From contig NZ_VCHX02000178.1 of NCBI RefSeq assembly GCF_005768555.2, positions 25,544 to 74,346 of the forward strand: a DNA stretch of 48,803 nucleotides. The letters are read 5' to 3'. This stretch comes from Streptomyces sporangiiformans (lineage in GTDB: Bacteria > Actinomycetota > Actinomycetes > Streptomycetales > Streptomycetaceae). How positions within the stretch are numbered: position 1 is the stretch's first letter; each line of letters begins with the position of its first letter. Shown here piece after piece: positions 15,517 through 24,741 of this stretch. A model generated the notes under the pieces. It had not been told where the DNA came from and did no database searches. It saw nothing but the letters and a program-made list of their open reading frames with translations. The translations under genes were made by a program, and so were the position numbers.

Positions 15517-17448
15517 TCAGCCCCGTTCCGGAGCCGCGGCATCCGACGTCCCCCGGCGGCGGGGTACGCGCAGCCTGGCGCGCCAGCTCGGCGAGGTGGT
15601 GGAGGCGCTCGAGGCGGTGGCGGTGGTCGAAGTGATCGAGGAGGTCGGGGTGGTCAGGGTCGGCGTGGTCGAGGAGGCGAGGGCCGGCGGGGTGGTCGAG
15701 GAGGCCGGGGCGGGCGGCCGGAGGGCCGACTCCGCGATGGCCAGGGCCGCGAACTGACGGAGTGGCGCGGCATCCGCCGGTTTGGGGCAGCCCTCCTCGC
15801 AGCGCTGGACGACCTCGCGAAGGGCGTCCGCTTCCATGAGCCCCGTCAGCGGACCACCGGCATGGTCGAGCATCTTCCGGATCTCCGGAACACCGTCGCC
15901 GTCCCAGATGCGGGCCGCGGTGGAACGCGACGACGGGCCCGAGGCAAACGGCACATCGGCCCATTCCGGCACCAGCCGCTTCAGCAGGTCCATGTGAATG
16001 CGCCGGTCGCGGTGGTCCGTCGCCCTCATGGCGAAGGCGGCCTGCACGAACTCCCTTGTGGTGAAGGGCGTGATGAGCCCGACGCTGTAGGCGGACGTGC
16101 ACCAGCGGCGCATGCGTTCCATCATGTAGGCGTAGTCGAGGATCTGGTACCCCTCGACGCCGAGAGCGGCGGCCTTTCCGGTGAGGTGCGCGCCCAGTTC
16201 CCGCTGGCGTTCCCCGACCAGCGGGCTCTGCACATCGGCGGGTACCTCTTTGGAGAGGCACTTGGTCACGAGGGGTTCCATCCGGGCGGCGGTCGGCGTG
16301 CCGTCCAGGGTCTTCGGGTACCAGTACGCGGTGGCGATCTCGCCCCCCGCCCCGCTGAACACGGGCTCCCCCTGCTTCTTGGTCAACTGCGCGGGGCGAG
16401 CGCCGCGTTCGAGGTAGCTCGACGGGAACTGGTGGTCGTAGTAGTTCTGCAGCCGCAGCACCCGGTGCGGGAGGCTTTCGGTGTGCACGGTGCGTGATTC
16501 CGCGACCCGGACGAAGCGGTGCTCGACCTCGATGCCGCGGTGCTTCATCAGCAGGTCGGTGAGCGACCGCGCGACGTCGCCCTCGGTGGGGTGATCAATG
16601 TTGGTCGAGAACTTCGGCAGGACACCGGCGGCGATCAGCGCGGCGGCGATCAGACGGGAGTCCTTGCCGCCGGACAGGCCGAGGGCCACCGGACCGTCCC
16701 GGAGCGCCGCGGCACTCGCGGCGACTCGTGTGAAACCGTCGGCAGCCTCGTCCAGTGCCGCGTGTTCACCGCCCTGACGGCCGACGCCTTCGGCGACGAA
16801 GTCGTCGAGGCTGGTGCGCTGATGATGTGTCAGGTTCCATGTCCCGTCCGGCCGCTTCTCACCCGTCAGCCGTTCTCCGGGTGCGAGCAGGCGGACCCCG
16901 TGGACCGGCGACGAGGTCCCGCCGAAGTGACCGGAGGCCACGTAGTGCGACCACCCCGTCTCGTCCGGCCGTACGGGGTCTCCGAAGAACGCGGGAAGCA
17001 GCGTGGGCCGGTTGGAGAGGGCGACGACGCCCTGCGAGGAGTACTCGAAGACCCGGGCCATGCCGAGCCAGTCCTGTTGCAGTGCGAACCGAGGTGACCT
17101 GCGGTCCAGAGCGAGCAGGGCGAACGGTGGCACGACCTCGGTATGGATCTCCTGCCCCTGGAGAAGCCGGCCTGCCATGGCGTGGGGGGTGGATCCGCCG
17201 GGAGCCCCGATCGGAACACCGAGCGAAACAGCTGCCGAATGTTCCGTCTCGTGGAACAGGGGCCAGCGCCACCCGTTGAGCTCGGCGTGAGCGAGATGGA
17301 CACCCCATCCGTCGCCCTCCACCCGGTGGTGTGACCAGCCTTCAGGAATGAGCGGTGTCTGATACTCCTGGAGGCGACGCAACGCGGCCTGCTGCTCGCC
17401 GTCGCTCTGACACCGGTCCCGCGAGAACCAGGCAAAAAAGATCCACAT
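15517..17448 (-). CDS. asparagine synthetase-like ATP-dependent amidotransferase (WbpS-like), no glutaminase Cys
   Basis: A 643-residue protein with an N-terminal Ntn-like domain (1-200) and a C-terminal adenylating domain. The PP-loop is SGGKDS at 259-264, followed by AQLTKKQGEPVFSGAGGE and PFTTREF, typical of the AsnB/beta-lactam-synthetase superfamily. The chain begins MWIFFAWFSRD, so the Cys2 nucleophile of glutamine amidotransferases is missing. In Pseudomonas O-antigen loci WbpS-type homologues amidate uronic acids, which fits a locus making a diamino-uronate; the lack of Cys2 argues for free ammonia or another nucleophile. The tail (578-622) is Thr/Ser/Ala low complexity. Start 17448 has a weak GAGAG site; a longer upstream start is possible. 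Confidence 0.8.
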   Translation of the reverse strand: MWIFFAWFSRDRCQSDGEQQAALRRLQEYQTPLIPEGWSHHRVEGDGWGVHLAHAELNGWRWPLFHETEHSAAVSLGVPIGAPGGSTPHAMAGRLLQGQEIHTEVVPPFALLALDRRSPRFALQQDWLGMARVFEYSSQGVVALSNRPTLLPAFFGDPVRPDETGWSHYVASGHFGGTSSPVHGVRLLAPGERLTGEKRPDGTWNLTHHQRTSLDDFVAEGVGRQGGEHAALDEAADGFTRVAASAAALRDGPVALGLSGGKDSRLIAAALIAAGVLPKFSTNIDHPTEGDVARSLTDLLMKHRGIEVEHRFVRVAESRTVHTESLPHRVLRLQNYYDHQFPSSYLERGARPAQLTKKQGEPVFSGAGGEIATAYWYPKTLDGTPTAARMEPLVTKCLSKEVPADVQSPLVGERQRELGAHLTGKAAALGVEGYQILDYAYMMERMRRWCTSAYSVGLITPFTTREFVQAAFAMRATDHRDRRIHMDLLKRLVPEWADVPFASGPSSRSTAARIWDGDGVPEIRKMLDHAGGPLTGLMEADALREVVQRCEEGCPKPADAAPLRQFAALAIAESALRPPAPASSTTPPALASSTTPTLTTPTSSITSTTATASSASTTSPSWRARLRVPRRRGTSDAAAPERG

Positions 17449-17667
17449 CAGCGCGCTCTCATGGTCGCAATCCCTCAACTCACCGGCTCGACCGAGGCCC
17501 GCTGCAACAGGGGGCCGACAAAGGGCCGACGAGCTCTTCAACAGGAGAACAGGAACCGGTCACACGGGTCACCGCATGCTGGGCCCCTTCACCCGGACGG
17601 CTTCGCCGAGCCGCCCTCGGCGGACGCGTCCCCGCACCCGGCCCGCGGCTCGGTCGTTCCACAGCGC
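17449..17667. promoter_or_regulatory. divergent promoter region
   Basis: About 220 bases between the divergent asparagine-synthetase-like and WbpD-like genes must carry both promoters. I see no clear -35/-10 pair or operator dyad. The frame of the plus-strand gene stays open back to 17461, but the start at 17668 is where recognisable protein begins. Confidence 0.4.
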
Positions 17668-18321
17668 ATGAAGCAGAACAGTGAGGCGGCGCCGACGCCG
17701 GTCCGGGTCGCTCCCGGCGCACAGATCGACGAGACGGCCGTGCTGGGCCCCGGCACCGCGGTGTGGGAACTCGCCCAGATCCGGGAGAAGGCCGTGCTCG
17801 GCGAGAACTGCGTGGTGGGGCGGGGCTCCTACGTCGGCCCCGGCGTGCACATCGGCGACCGGGTCAAGATTCAGAACCAAGCGCTGGTCTACGAGCCCGC
17901 CGAGCTCGGCGACGGCGTCTTCGTCGGCCCCGCGGTCGTACTGACCAACGACCACAACCCGCGCTCGGTCGACCCCGAAGGCCAGCTCAAGCGCGGTGGC
18001 GACTGGCAGCCCGTGGGGGTCACGGTCGCCGAGGGCGCATCGCTCGGCGCGCGCTCGGTCTGCGTGGCCCCCGTTCGGGTCGGCCGCTGGGCGATGGTCG
18101 CCGCCGGTGCCGTGGTCACCCGGGACGTACCGGACTTCGCGCTCGTCGCCGGCGTCCCGGCCCGCCGGATCGGCTGGGTGGGACGCGCGGGCGAGCGGTT
18201 GCGCGAACTCCCGGGCCCGGCCGGGATCTGGGAGTGCCCGCGCACCCGCGTTCTGCACGCCGAGAAGGACGGCGTCCTCACGGAGGTCCCACCGCCGCCC
18301 GCGCCCAGGCCGGCCGCCTGA
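17668..18321 (+). CDS. WbpD/WlbB-type UDP-amino-sugar N-acetyltransferase (left-handed beta-helix)
   Basis: A 217-residue hexapeptide-repeat protein. Repeats of the [LIV]GxxxxV type run from about residue 15 to 165, with a long loop after VVLTNDHNPRS (91-100), the hallmark of WlbB/WbpD enzymes, and the typical end VVTRDVPDFALVAGVPARRIGWV. These transfer acetyl from acetyl-CoA to the 3-amino group of UDP-GlcNAc3N-uronate, the last step of the pathway that uses the 8175 and 9269 genes. The first ATG compatible with the fold is 17668; no ribosome site is obvious. The C-terminus is Pro-rich. Confidence 0.9.
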   Translation: MKQNSEAAPTPVRVAPGAQIDETAVLGPGTAVWELAQIREKAVLGENCVVGRGSYVGPGVHIGDRVKIQNQALVYEPAELGDGVFVGPAVVLTNDHNPRSVDPEGQLKRGGDWQPVGVTVAEGASLGARSVCVAPVRVGRWAMVAAGAVVTRDVPDFALVAGVPARRIGWVGRAGERLRELPGPAGIWECPRTRVLHAEKDGVLTEVPPPPAPRPAA

Positions 18322-18366
18322 CGCGACGGGTCGCCCCTCCCCGTCCACCGTGGTGTGGAGAGGACA

Positions 18367-19674
18367 TCAGGCCCGGTGGGCCGTCCGTGACGGCGAACCC
18401 AGCACGATCACCTCGGCCCCGGCCCACCTGCCGGGGTCGGTGATCCGCCGCCCGTCGACCACGACCCGAACGCCGGGGACCTGGTCGGTGCCGAGCTCCC
18501 GGTATTCCTCATGGTCGGCCTGGACGACGGCGGCGGTGACACGCTGACCTGTGTGCGGCGGCAGCCCGAGCGCCGTCAGCTCCTCGGCGGAGTACAGCGG
18601 ATCCGACACGTACGGCTGCGCCCCGCGCGCCCGCAGCGCATCGACGACCGGGAACACCCCCGAGAACGCCGTCTCCTTGACGCCGCCTCGATAGGCCGCA
18701 CCGAGCACGAGCACTCCGGTGCCGGTCAGTTCGCCGTACGCCTCCTCGAGGCGCCGCACCGCGTACTCGGGCATTGCGGCATTGGCCTCGCGGGCCGCCC
18801 GGACGACCGTCGCCTCCGGGTCATTCCACAGGTACATCCGCGGATAGACGGGGATGCAGTGGCCGCCGACGGCGATGCCGGGCCGGTGAATGTGACTGAA
18901 CGGCTGCGAGTTGCAGGCGTCGATCACCAGGTCCACATCGACGCCGATACCGTCCGCGAACCGAGCGAACTGGTTCGCGAGCCCGATGTTCACGTCCCGG
19001 TAGGTGGTTTCGGCGAGCTTGGCGAGCTCCGCCGCCTCCGCCGATCCCAGGTCCCAGACCCCGTTGGGCCGCGGCAGGTCGTCGCGCGCGTCGAAGTCGA
19101 GGACCGACTCGTAGAACTCCACCCCTCGACGGCCGGACGCCTTGTCGAAGCCGCCGACGAGCTTCGGATAGCGGCGCAGGTCCGCGAACACGCGTCCGGT
19201 CAGCACCCGTTCGGGGCTGAAGACCAGGGCGAAGTCCCGGCCCGCGGTCAGTCCGCTGCCCTCTTCCAGCATCGGCGCCCAGCGTCGGCGCGTCGTCCCC
19301 ACCGGCAGCGTCGTCTCGTACGACACGAGCGTGCCGGGCCGCAGCCCGCGCGCCACCGCCCGTGTCGCCGCGTCCATCCAGCCGAAGTCGGGGACGCCCT
19401 CGGCGTCGACGTAGAGCGGGACGACGATCACCACCGCCTCGGCCTGCGCGACCGCCGCGGTGGTGTCGGTGGTGGCCCGCAGCCGCCCCTCGGCGACCGC
19501 CTTCTTCAGCTTCTCGCCGAGGAGTGCCTCGCCCGGGAAGGGCTCCACCCCGTCGTTGACGAGGCGTACGACGTGTTCGTCCACGTCCGCGCCCGTGACA
19601 TGGTGGCCGCCGGCCGCGAACTGCACGGCCAGCGGCAGTCCGATCTTGCCGAGCGCCACGACACAGATCTGCAT
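18367..19674 (-). CDS. UDP-N-acetylhexosamine 6-dehydrogenase (WbpA/WecC family)
   Basis: A 435-residue nucleotide-sugar dehydrogenase of usual length. NAD-binding VVALGKIGLPLAVQFA (5-20), FSPERVLTGR (152-161), K219 in AKLAETTYRDVNI, and catalytic Cys C273 in GGHCIPVYP are all present. It oxidises C6 of UDP-GlcNAc (or UDP-ManNAc) to the uronate in two NAD-dependent steps, giving the entry substrate for the 3-dehydrogenase, aminotransferase and N-acetyltransferase in this locus. AAGGAG precedes the ATG. It is transcribed with the upstream GT4 gene (37-base gap) and converges on the WbpD-like gene. Confidence 0.92.
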   Translation of the reverse strand: MQICVVALGKIGLPLAVQFAAGGHHVTGADVDEHVVRLVNDGVEPFPGEALLGEKLKKAVAEGRLRATTDTTAAVAQAEAVVIVVPLYVDAEGVPDFGWMDAATRAVARGLRPGTLVSYETTLPVGTTRRRWAPMLEEGSGLTAGRDFALVFSPERVLTGRVFADLRRYPKLVGGFDKASGRRGVEFYESVLDFDARDDLPRPNGVWDLGSAEAAELAKLAETTYRDVNIGLANQFARFADGIGVDVDLVIDACNSQPFSHIHRPGIAVGGHCIPVYPRMYLWNDPEATVVRAAREANAAMPEYAVRRLEEAYGELTGTGVLVLGAAYRGGVKETAFSGVFPVVDALRARGAQPYVSDPLYSAEELTALGLPPHTGQRVTAAVVQADHEEYRELGTDQVPGVRVVVDGRRITDPGRWAGAEVIVLGSPSRTAHRA

Positions 19675-19711
19675 GGTTGTTCTCCTTCGAAGACGCTGCG
19701 ATGTGCCGTGG

Positions 19712-21340
19712 TCACCGACTCATCGGAGGGGCCGTCATCTCGGTGTGGTCGGCACGGACACGCTGCGGGAACCGTGGCGTGTCGGGGACCAGCTCGCTGT
19801 AGACCTGATCCAGTACTTCGGCCTGCGCCTCCCAGGTCCAGGCGTCCAGCAGTCCCGGCTTGTCGTACGCGGCCCGGTAGCGTGCGCTGTCGGCCAGCAC
19901 CGCCCGTACGGCCCGTGCGTAGTCCTCGACGTCCTCGGCGCGGAAGACCTCGCCCTGGCCCGTCTCGTGCACCGTGCGGGCCATGGTCTCCACGTCGCTG
20001 ACGACGACGGGCAGCCGGGCGTGCGAGTACTCGAAGAACTTGGTGATGAGGGCGAGCTCGTGGTTGGGCCAGTGATGGATCGGGATGGCTCCCACGTCCG
20101 CGGACGACAGGAAGTGCGGGACCTGCCAGTGGTCCACGTATCCCAGCACATGCAGCCGGTCCCCGGCTCCCAGCGCCGCGGCCCGGGCCAGCAGCTTCCG
20201 GATGGCTGCCGCCTCCGGATTGGGGACGACGAGCGCCGCATGGACCGAGGGCAGCCGGGGCAGGGCCTCGACCATGGTGGCCAGCCCGCGCTGCGGCGAT
20301 GCGGCACCGCTGTACACGACCAGCGGTACGTCGGGATCGAGTCCGCACTGCTCGCGCAGCGACGGCAGCGGTTCGTCCGATGTCTCCTGGAGCGGGCGCA
20401 TACTGGGCGCGTTGAGCACCACGGTGGGCTTCCGCGCCAGACGGTGTGTCCTCTGCAGCAGCTTGGCGAGGCTGTCGGAGACGGTGATGGCGGCATCGGC
20501 GTACGGGGCGTACTCGCGCTCATGGTCGATATGCGCCGGTTTCCAGCGCTCGTTGTCGACCCACGGCTTGATCCCCGGCAGGAACTCGTGGGCGTCCCAG
20601 ACGAGTTTCACTGGGCGCCCTTTGGCGAGCGCACGCGTTTTGGCGTGTGCGCCCACTCCGATGACACGGAAGTCATTCGCGTGGATCAGATCGGCCTTCA
20701 GTTTGTCGACCACTGGGCCGTAGGCGATTTCGAAATCCCAGAGCGCCGGCCAGAGCGTTCGCCAGCTGCGTCTGCCCCGGATCTTCCGGCATGCGGACGT
20801 CACCAGCCGGTCGAGGGGTGTGTCGCATCGCCGTCGGGAGCTGACCCGCTTGATGAGCTGCCGATGGCGGAAGGCCACCCAGCGGCTCATGCCTTTCGCC
20901 GCCACGCGTGGTGCGAGGAGCCCGATCCGACGCAGCCCGGCCCACAGTGCGCGGAAGCCGCCCTCCTGCTGAGCGAGTGTCAGGGAGGCACGCCTGATGC
21001 TGAGGTCGACGCGCCAGGCCTTCACCTTCTGCGCACGGTACGCGGCCTCCGGTCGCCCCAGCTGATACGCGAACGGGTACCGGATGCCAAAGCCGCGCAG
21101 AGGATGCCGGGTTCGGTCCAGTCGGGTCGGCACCGGGACGAGCATCGCCCGCGCCTGTCCGATCTTCCACTTGTGGATCTTCCTGTCCGGTGACCGGCCG
21201 AGGAGCACCACGTCCCATCCGGCCTCGGCTGCCGAGTGGGCGGCCTTCTGAACACGGGAGTCCCCCTTGATCCCGTTGCAGACGAGCATCACCACCTTTC
21301 CCCGTCGACTGGGCTCTTCGCCCGTCTGGTCGGGTCCCAC
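19712..21340 (-). CDS. GT4-like glycosyltransferase
   Basis: A 542-residue GT-B fold enzyme. The N-terminal Rossmann half starts KVVMLVCNGIKGDSRVQKAA; a donor-site half carries VVYSGAASPQRGLATM, LHVLGYVDH and KFFEYSHARLPVVVSD, the region that usually binds the nucleotide sugar. A long basic insert (about 90-190) separates N-terminal strands and may touch the membrane. GTG start at 21340 with GGAGG six bases upstream. It likely adds a sugar to a lipid-linked glycan made with the WbpA-pathway sugar encoded downstream; substrate not determinable. Confidence 0.85.
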   Translation of the reverse strand: MGPDQTGEEPSRRGKVVMLVCNGIKGDSRVQKAAHSAAEAGWDVVLLGRSPDRKIHKWKIGQARAMLVPVPTRLDRTRHPLRGFGIRYPFAYQLGRPEAAYRAQKVKAWRVDLSIRRASLTLAQQEGGFRALWAGLRRIGLLAPRVAAKGMSRWVAFRHRQLIKRVSSRRRCDTPLDRLVTSACRKIRGRRSWRTLWPALWDFEIAYGPVVDKLKADLIHANDFRVIGVGAHAKTRALAKGRPVKLVWDAHEFLPGIKPWVDNERWKPAHIDHEREYAPYADAAITVSDSLAKLLQRTHRLARKPTVVLNAPSMRPLQETSDEPLPSLREQCGLDPDVPLVVYSGAASPQRGLATMVEALPRLPSVHAALVVPNPEAAAIRKLLARAAALGAGDRLHVLGYVDHWQVPHFLSSADVGAIPIHHWPNHELALITKFFEYSHARLPVVVSDVETMARTVHETGQGEVFRAEDVEDYARAVRAVLADSARYRAAYDKPGLLDAWTWEAQAEVLDQVYSELVPDTPRFPQRVRADHTEMTAPPMSR

Positions 21341-21604
21341 AGATCGCCTCCCGTGAAGTCGGACCTCGCGTATCCGCTACAACGAAATCCGCTCGACGCG
21401 GCTACGTGTGCGGTGGCTGAGGTACCCACATGGACTCCCAGTAAATACCAACAAAACACGTGAAATAGGTGTATAGGTAGTCGAACTATTCACCTTTGGG
21501 TGGGAGATTCACCCTCCCGCCCAACCCGCCACCCACCACGAATCGTTGGCCACCGAGGAGACCCGCCCACGACAAGGCCGGCGCCCAGTGAAGGACACGA
21601 ACGA
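21341..21604. promoter_or_regulatory. AT-rich divergent promoter region
   Basis: This 264-base region between divergent GT4 genes is the most AT-rich intergenic stretch in the left half (about 21440-21495, with AAATACCAACAAAACACG and GTGTATAGGTAG). It probably contains both promoters. An imperfect 9-bp hairpin (GGGTGGGAG 21498-21506 with CTCCCGCCC 21514-21522) lies in the leader of the plus-strand gene. The ribosome site AAGGA is at 21591-21595. Confidence 0.45.
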
Positions 21605-22855
21605 GTGCGCGAACCCCTGATCAAGGACGTGGCCATCGTCACTCCCTGGTATCCGACCACCCAACAGCCTTTTGCCGGTTCCTTCGTCGAGGCCATGGTG
21701 GAGGCGACGGCTCCCGGCTGCGACCGCGTCAGCGTGTACCACTGCGACGGATGGGGCTGGGGCAATCCCGATCAGGGGCGGCACAGCGAGATCACGCGAG
21801 CCCACCAACGACTTCTGCCGCTGGCCGCGCGGCCCCGCCCCACGGTCGGTGGCGCCCAGGTGACCTATGTGCCCGCCGTGTACCGGCACAGGCGAGGCCC
21901 GCGCCACTGGGGTGAGCAGGCCATGGCCCACCGTGACTGCCTGAGGGCCGCCCTGGGCGGCCGGCCGATCGACGCTCCGGTCATCCACGCCCACGTCGGG
22001 CTGCGCGGCGGATGGGTCGCACTGGAGAACGCACGGGCCGACGCCAGGGTGTTCGTCACCGAGCACGCGACCTTCGTCGAGAAGGTGCTGGAAGACCCGC
22101 AAGGGCGCGAGCTGTACGGCGAAGTGCTCGAACGGTGCGCCGGGTTCTTCGTCGTCGGGGAGAAAGTGCGCCAACCCATCGCGCAGGCCTTCCCGCAGCA
22201 TGCCGACCGCATCGGCATCATCCCCAACGCCATCGCGTTCGGCACTCCGCGCACCGACCCCGTCACGCGGCTGCACCGCTGGCTGTACGTCGGCCTTCTC
22301 ATCGAACGCAAGGGCGTCGCGCTGCTGCTCGACGCCTTCGCCCGCTGTCGCGCCGAGGAGCCCGAACTGACCCTCACCGTGGTCGGGGACGGTGTCCTTC
22401 GGGACGCGCTACAGAAACAGGCCGCGGAGCTGGGAGTGAGCGATGCCGTCACCTTCACCGGAGCGGTGACACCGGCCGAGACTCAACGGCTGATGCGCGA
22501 ACACGACCTCTTGGTGCACCCCAGCCGCCTCGAGACCTTCGGCATGACCGTCGTCGAGGCGATCGCCGCGGGACTGCCCGTTCTGGTGACGCGCAGCGGA
22601 GGCCCTCAAGAGGTACTGGCCGGGATCGAGGACGTCGCCGGGCAGCTCATCGACGTGAACGATGATCCCGAGACCATCGCCGAGGGTTACCGGCTCCTGA
22701 GCGCCCGCTTCCCCCACTCGCTGGACCTGCCGCACGCCCGGCGCCACCTGAAGGAGCGCTGTGGGCACGATGCCGTGGCCCGAATCCATCACGCCCTCTG
22801 GTTCCCCGACCGGCCCTCCGCCGTCCCGTCGCACGCCACTCTTCCCGGTACGTGA
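21605..22855 (+). CDS. GT4 family glycosyltransferase
   Basis: A 416-residue GT-B enzyme with classic GT4 motifs: IIPNAIAFG, WLYVGLLIERKGVALLLDAF, VGDGVLRDALQ, and the E-x7-E donor motif in HPSRLETFGMTVVEAIAAGLPVLVT. It transfers a sugar from a nucleotide donor to a membrane-bound acceptor at the inner face. GTG at 21605 is chosen because AAGGA lies nine bases upstream and because the preceding frame is Pro/Arg-rich and unlike protein. It starts a four-gene plus-strand operon ending at 25358. Confidence 0.88.
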   Translation: MREPLIKDVAIVTPWYPTTQQPFAGSFVEAMVEATAPGCDRVSVYHCDGWGWGNPDQGRHSEITRAHQRLLPLAARPRPTVGGAQVTYVPAVYRHRRGPRHWGEQAMAHRDCLRAALGGRPIDAPVIHAHVGLRGGWVALENARADARVFVTEHATFVEKVLEDPQGRELYGEVLERCAGFFVVGEKVRQPIAQAFPQHADRIGIIPNAIAFGTPRTDPVTRLHRWLYVGLLIERKGVALLLDAFARCRAEEPELTLTVVGDGVLRDALQKQAAELGVSDAVTFTGAVTPAETQRLMREHDLLVHPSRLETFGMTVVEAIAAGLPVLVTRSGGPQEVLAGIEDVAGQLIDVNDDPETIAEGYRLLSARFPHSLDLPHARRHLKERCGHDAVARIHHALWFPDRPSAVPSHATLPGT

Positions 22856-22868
22856 GGTGACCGAGCCC

Positions 22869-23384
22869 ATGCGAGTCGTCTTCCTGGCGTTGCAGGCCAC
22901 CCGCCGTCACGCCGTCACCAGCGAGTCCGCCGAGGTCGTCGCCGGCGGCGGGCGAGCCGTCGTGATCGTGGAGAACACGAAGGCATGGAAGGAGGAGACC
23001 TTCGCCCCGGGGGTGGAGGTCGTGGAGCTGTCCCGGCTGGAACTGCGCCATCCGCCAAGGCTGTTGGAGTGGCTGCTGCTCTTCAGGGGTCCCCGTGTCG
23101 TGGCCGCACTGCTCGGTCGTGGGCCCCTGCGTCCCTTCGTGCGCCGTGCCGAGCGCGCATACGAGCGCCGGGTCGCGCTCCCGCTGCACCGCAGGGTCTT
23201 CACCCCGGCCTACCGCAAGGTCTGCGGCGACGCACGACAGCGTCTGATCGGATCACTGGTCCGGCGCAGTTCGCCCGAGGTGATTGTGCTGGCCGACTCG
23301 GCGGGGCTGTCGTACGCCTCCTCTCTCCTCGACGGCGCATCCGTTCCTGCCCCCCGCATGGCCTACAGCCTCCGTCACAGCTGA
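22869..23384 (+). CDS. orphan half-glycosyltransferase-like protein A
   Basis: A 171-residue protein not recognised as a named family. It begins with a Rossmann-like strand-turn (MRVVFLALQATRRHAVTS) and a basic middle, ending SPEVIVLADSAGLSYASSLLDG, which looks like the acceptor half of a GT-B glycosyltransferase with no donor half. A similar arrangement is seen in the 24738 gene. It sits 13 bases after one GT4 gene and 10 before another, so it is cotranscribed. GAGGTGA precedes the ATG. An accessory subunit of a GT complex or a degenerate GT are both possible. Confidence 0.65.
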   Translation: MRVVFLALQATRRHAVTSESAEVVAGGGRAVVIVENTKAWKEETFAPGVEVVELSRLELRHPPRLLEWLLLFRGPRVVAALLGRGPLRPFVRRAERAYERRVALPLHRRVFTPAYRKVCGDARQRLIGSLVRRSSPEVIVLADSAGLSYASSLLDGASVPAPRMAYSLRHS

Positions 23385-23394
23385 GAGGGTTCCG

Positions 23395-24741
23395 ATGGTC
23401 TTCGCCCGCGCCCGCAGGCCCCGCGCGCTGTACCTCGCCTACTACTTCCCACCGTCCCGCGCCAGCGGCGTCTACCGCGCGCGTGCGACCGCCAACTATC
23501 TGGCGCGCCGTGACTGGGACGTGACAGTGTTCGCCTGTCCGATGGACTTCCTGGACAAGGTCATCGGATCCAAGGACGAGGAGTTGCTCGGCACCCTCGA
23601 CCCACGGATCCGCATCGAGCGTCCCCCGCTGAACCAGTACGTCTGGCAGCGGGACGCGCGCGACTTCGGTCCGCTGCGCAGGACGTTCCCGCACACCGCG
23701 CAGAAGGGCTACGCCTGGACGCAGCGGCGGCTGTTCCCCGAGCACTACGCGTCCTGGTCCTTCGCATCCGTCAGGCGCGCCCTCGCTCTGCACATGCGGC
23801 GCCGCTTCGACGTCGTCGTCGCCACCGGCAACCCGTTCTCCTCGTTCGCGGCCGCCTGGCTCTTCCGGCGCATCACTGGGGTTCCGTACGTGCTCGACTA
23901 CCGGGACTCCTGGACGCTGAACCAGTTCACGGACGAACTCGCCCGTCCCGAAGGGGATCCCGTGCACACCTGGGAGCGCCGGGTGACGGGCGGCGCCGCG
24001 GAGGTGGTGTTCGTCAACGAGGCGATGCGGGCCTGGCACGCCGAGCGCCATCCCCATGCCGCGGACCGGATGACCGTGGTGCCGAACGCCTGGGACGCCG
24101 ATCTGCTCGACCTGCCGCCGCTGGACCTCTCCGTTCCGGCCGCGCCCCGCCCGATCCGGTTCACCTTCCTCGGCACGGTCACCGCCGTCCAGCCCGTCGA
24201 GGAGATGCTGTCGGCATTCCGTATGGTGCGCAGGCATGCGGACTTCAGCGATGCGGAGCTGCACATCCATGGCCACCTGGGCTTCTTCAAGGGGGCCGAT
24301 GCCGCACTGCGGGGCCGGCTCCAGTCGGACGCGGACGACGGCCGCGACTCGGGAGTCCGGCTGTGTGGCCCGGTGCCCAAGACCGAGGTGGCCGACGTCT
24401 ACCGGGAGAGCGACGTGCTGGTCTTCCTCACCGGCGGGGCACGCTATGTGACCTCGGGGAAGATCTTCGAGTACATGGCCACCGGCCGTCCGATCGTCTC
24501 CGTGCACGGCCCCGGCATCGCCGCGGAGGAGGTGCTCGACGGCTACCCCCTCTGGTTCAACGCGAACAGCCTGGATCCCTCCGCGCTGGCGGACACGATG
24601 ATCTCGGCGGCGAAGGCCGCTCGTGATCTCTCGCCCGAGGAACATCTGTCGGCCCGACGGCATGCGGACACCTACGAGCGCGATGTCGTGCTCGCGCCCT
24701 TCGAAACCCGTCTGCGCACCCTGGCGAGGAGAAGTTCATGA
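23395..24741 (+). CDS. GT4-like glycosyltransferase
   Basis: A 448-residue GT-B enzyme. The N-terminal ALYLAYYFPPSRASGVYRA is typical of GT4/WbuB-like transferases that act early on amino-sugar glycans; the core contains VLDYRDSWTLNQF, VVPNAWDAD, FTFLGTVTAVQPVEEMLSAF and GKIFEYMATGRPIVSV at the donor site. GAGAGG upstream supports ATG at 23395. It overlaps the following gene by four bases (ATGA). It probably adds a GlcNAc-like or diamino-uronate residue, as WbuB homologues do; that is inference. Confidence 0.87.
   Translation: MVFARARRPRALYLAYYFPPSRASGVYRARATANYLARRDWDVTVFACPMDFLDKVIGSKDEELLGTLDPRIRIERPPLNQYVWQRDARDFGPLRRTFPHTAQKGYAWTQRRLFPEHYASWSFASVRRALALHMRRRFDVVVATGNPFSSFAAAWLFRRITGVPYVLDYRDSWTLNQFTDELARPEGDPVHTWERRVTGGAAEVVFVNEAMRAWHAERHPHAADRMTVVPNAWDADLLDLPPLDLSVPAAPRPIRFTFLGTVTAVQPVEEMLSAFRMVRRHADFSDAELHIHGHLGFFKGADAALRGRLQSDADDGRDSGVRLCGPVPKTEVADVYRESDVLVFLTGGARYVTSGKIFEYMATGRPIVSVHGPGIAAEEVLDGYPLWFNANSLDPSALADTMISAAKAARDLSPEEHLSARRHADTYERDVVLAPFETRLRTLARRSS

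Noticed and set aside
21498..21522. Imperfect hairpin in the GT4 leader as a riboswitch or attenuator
   Set aside because: Only a 9-bp stem with one mismatch, no conserved riboswitch sequence and no T-tract.
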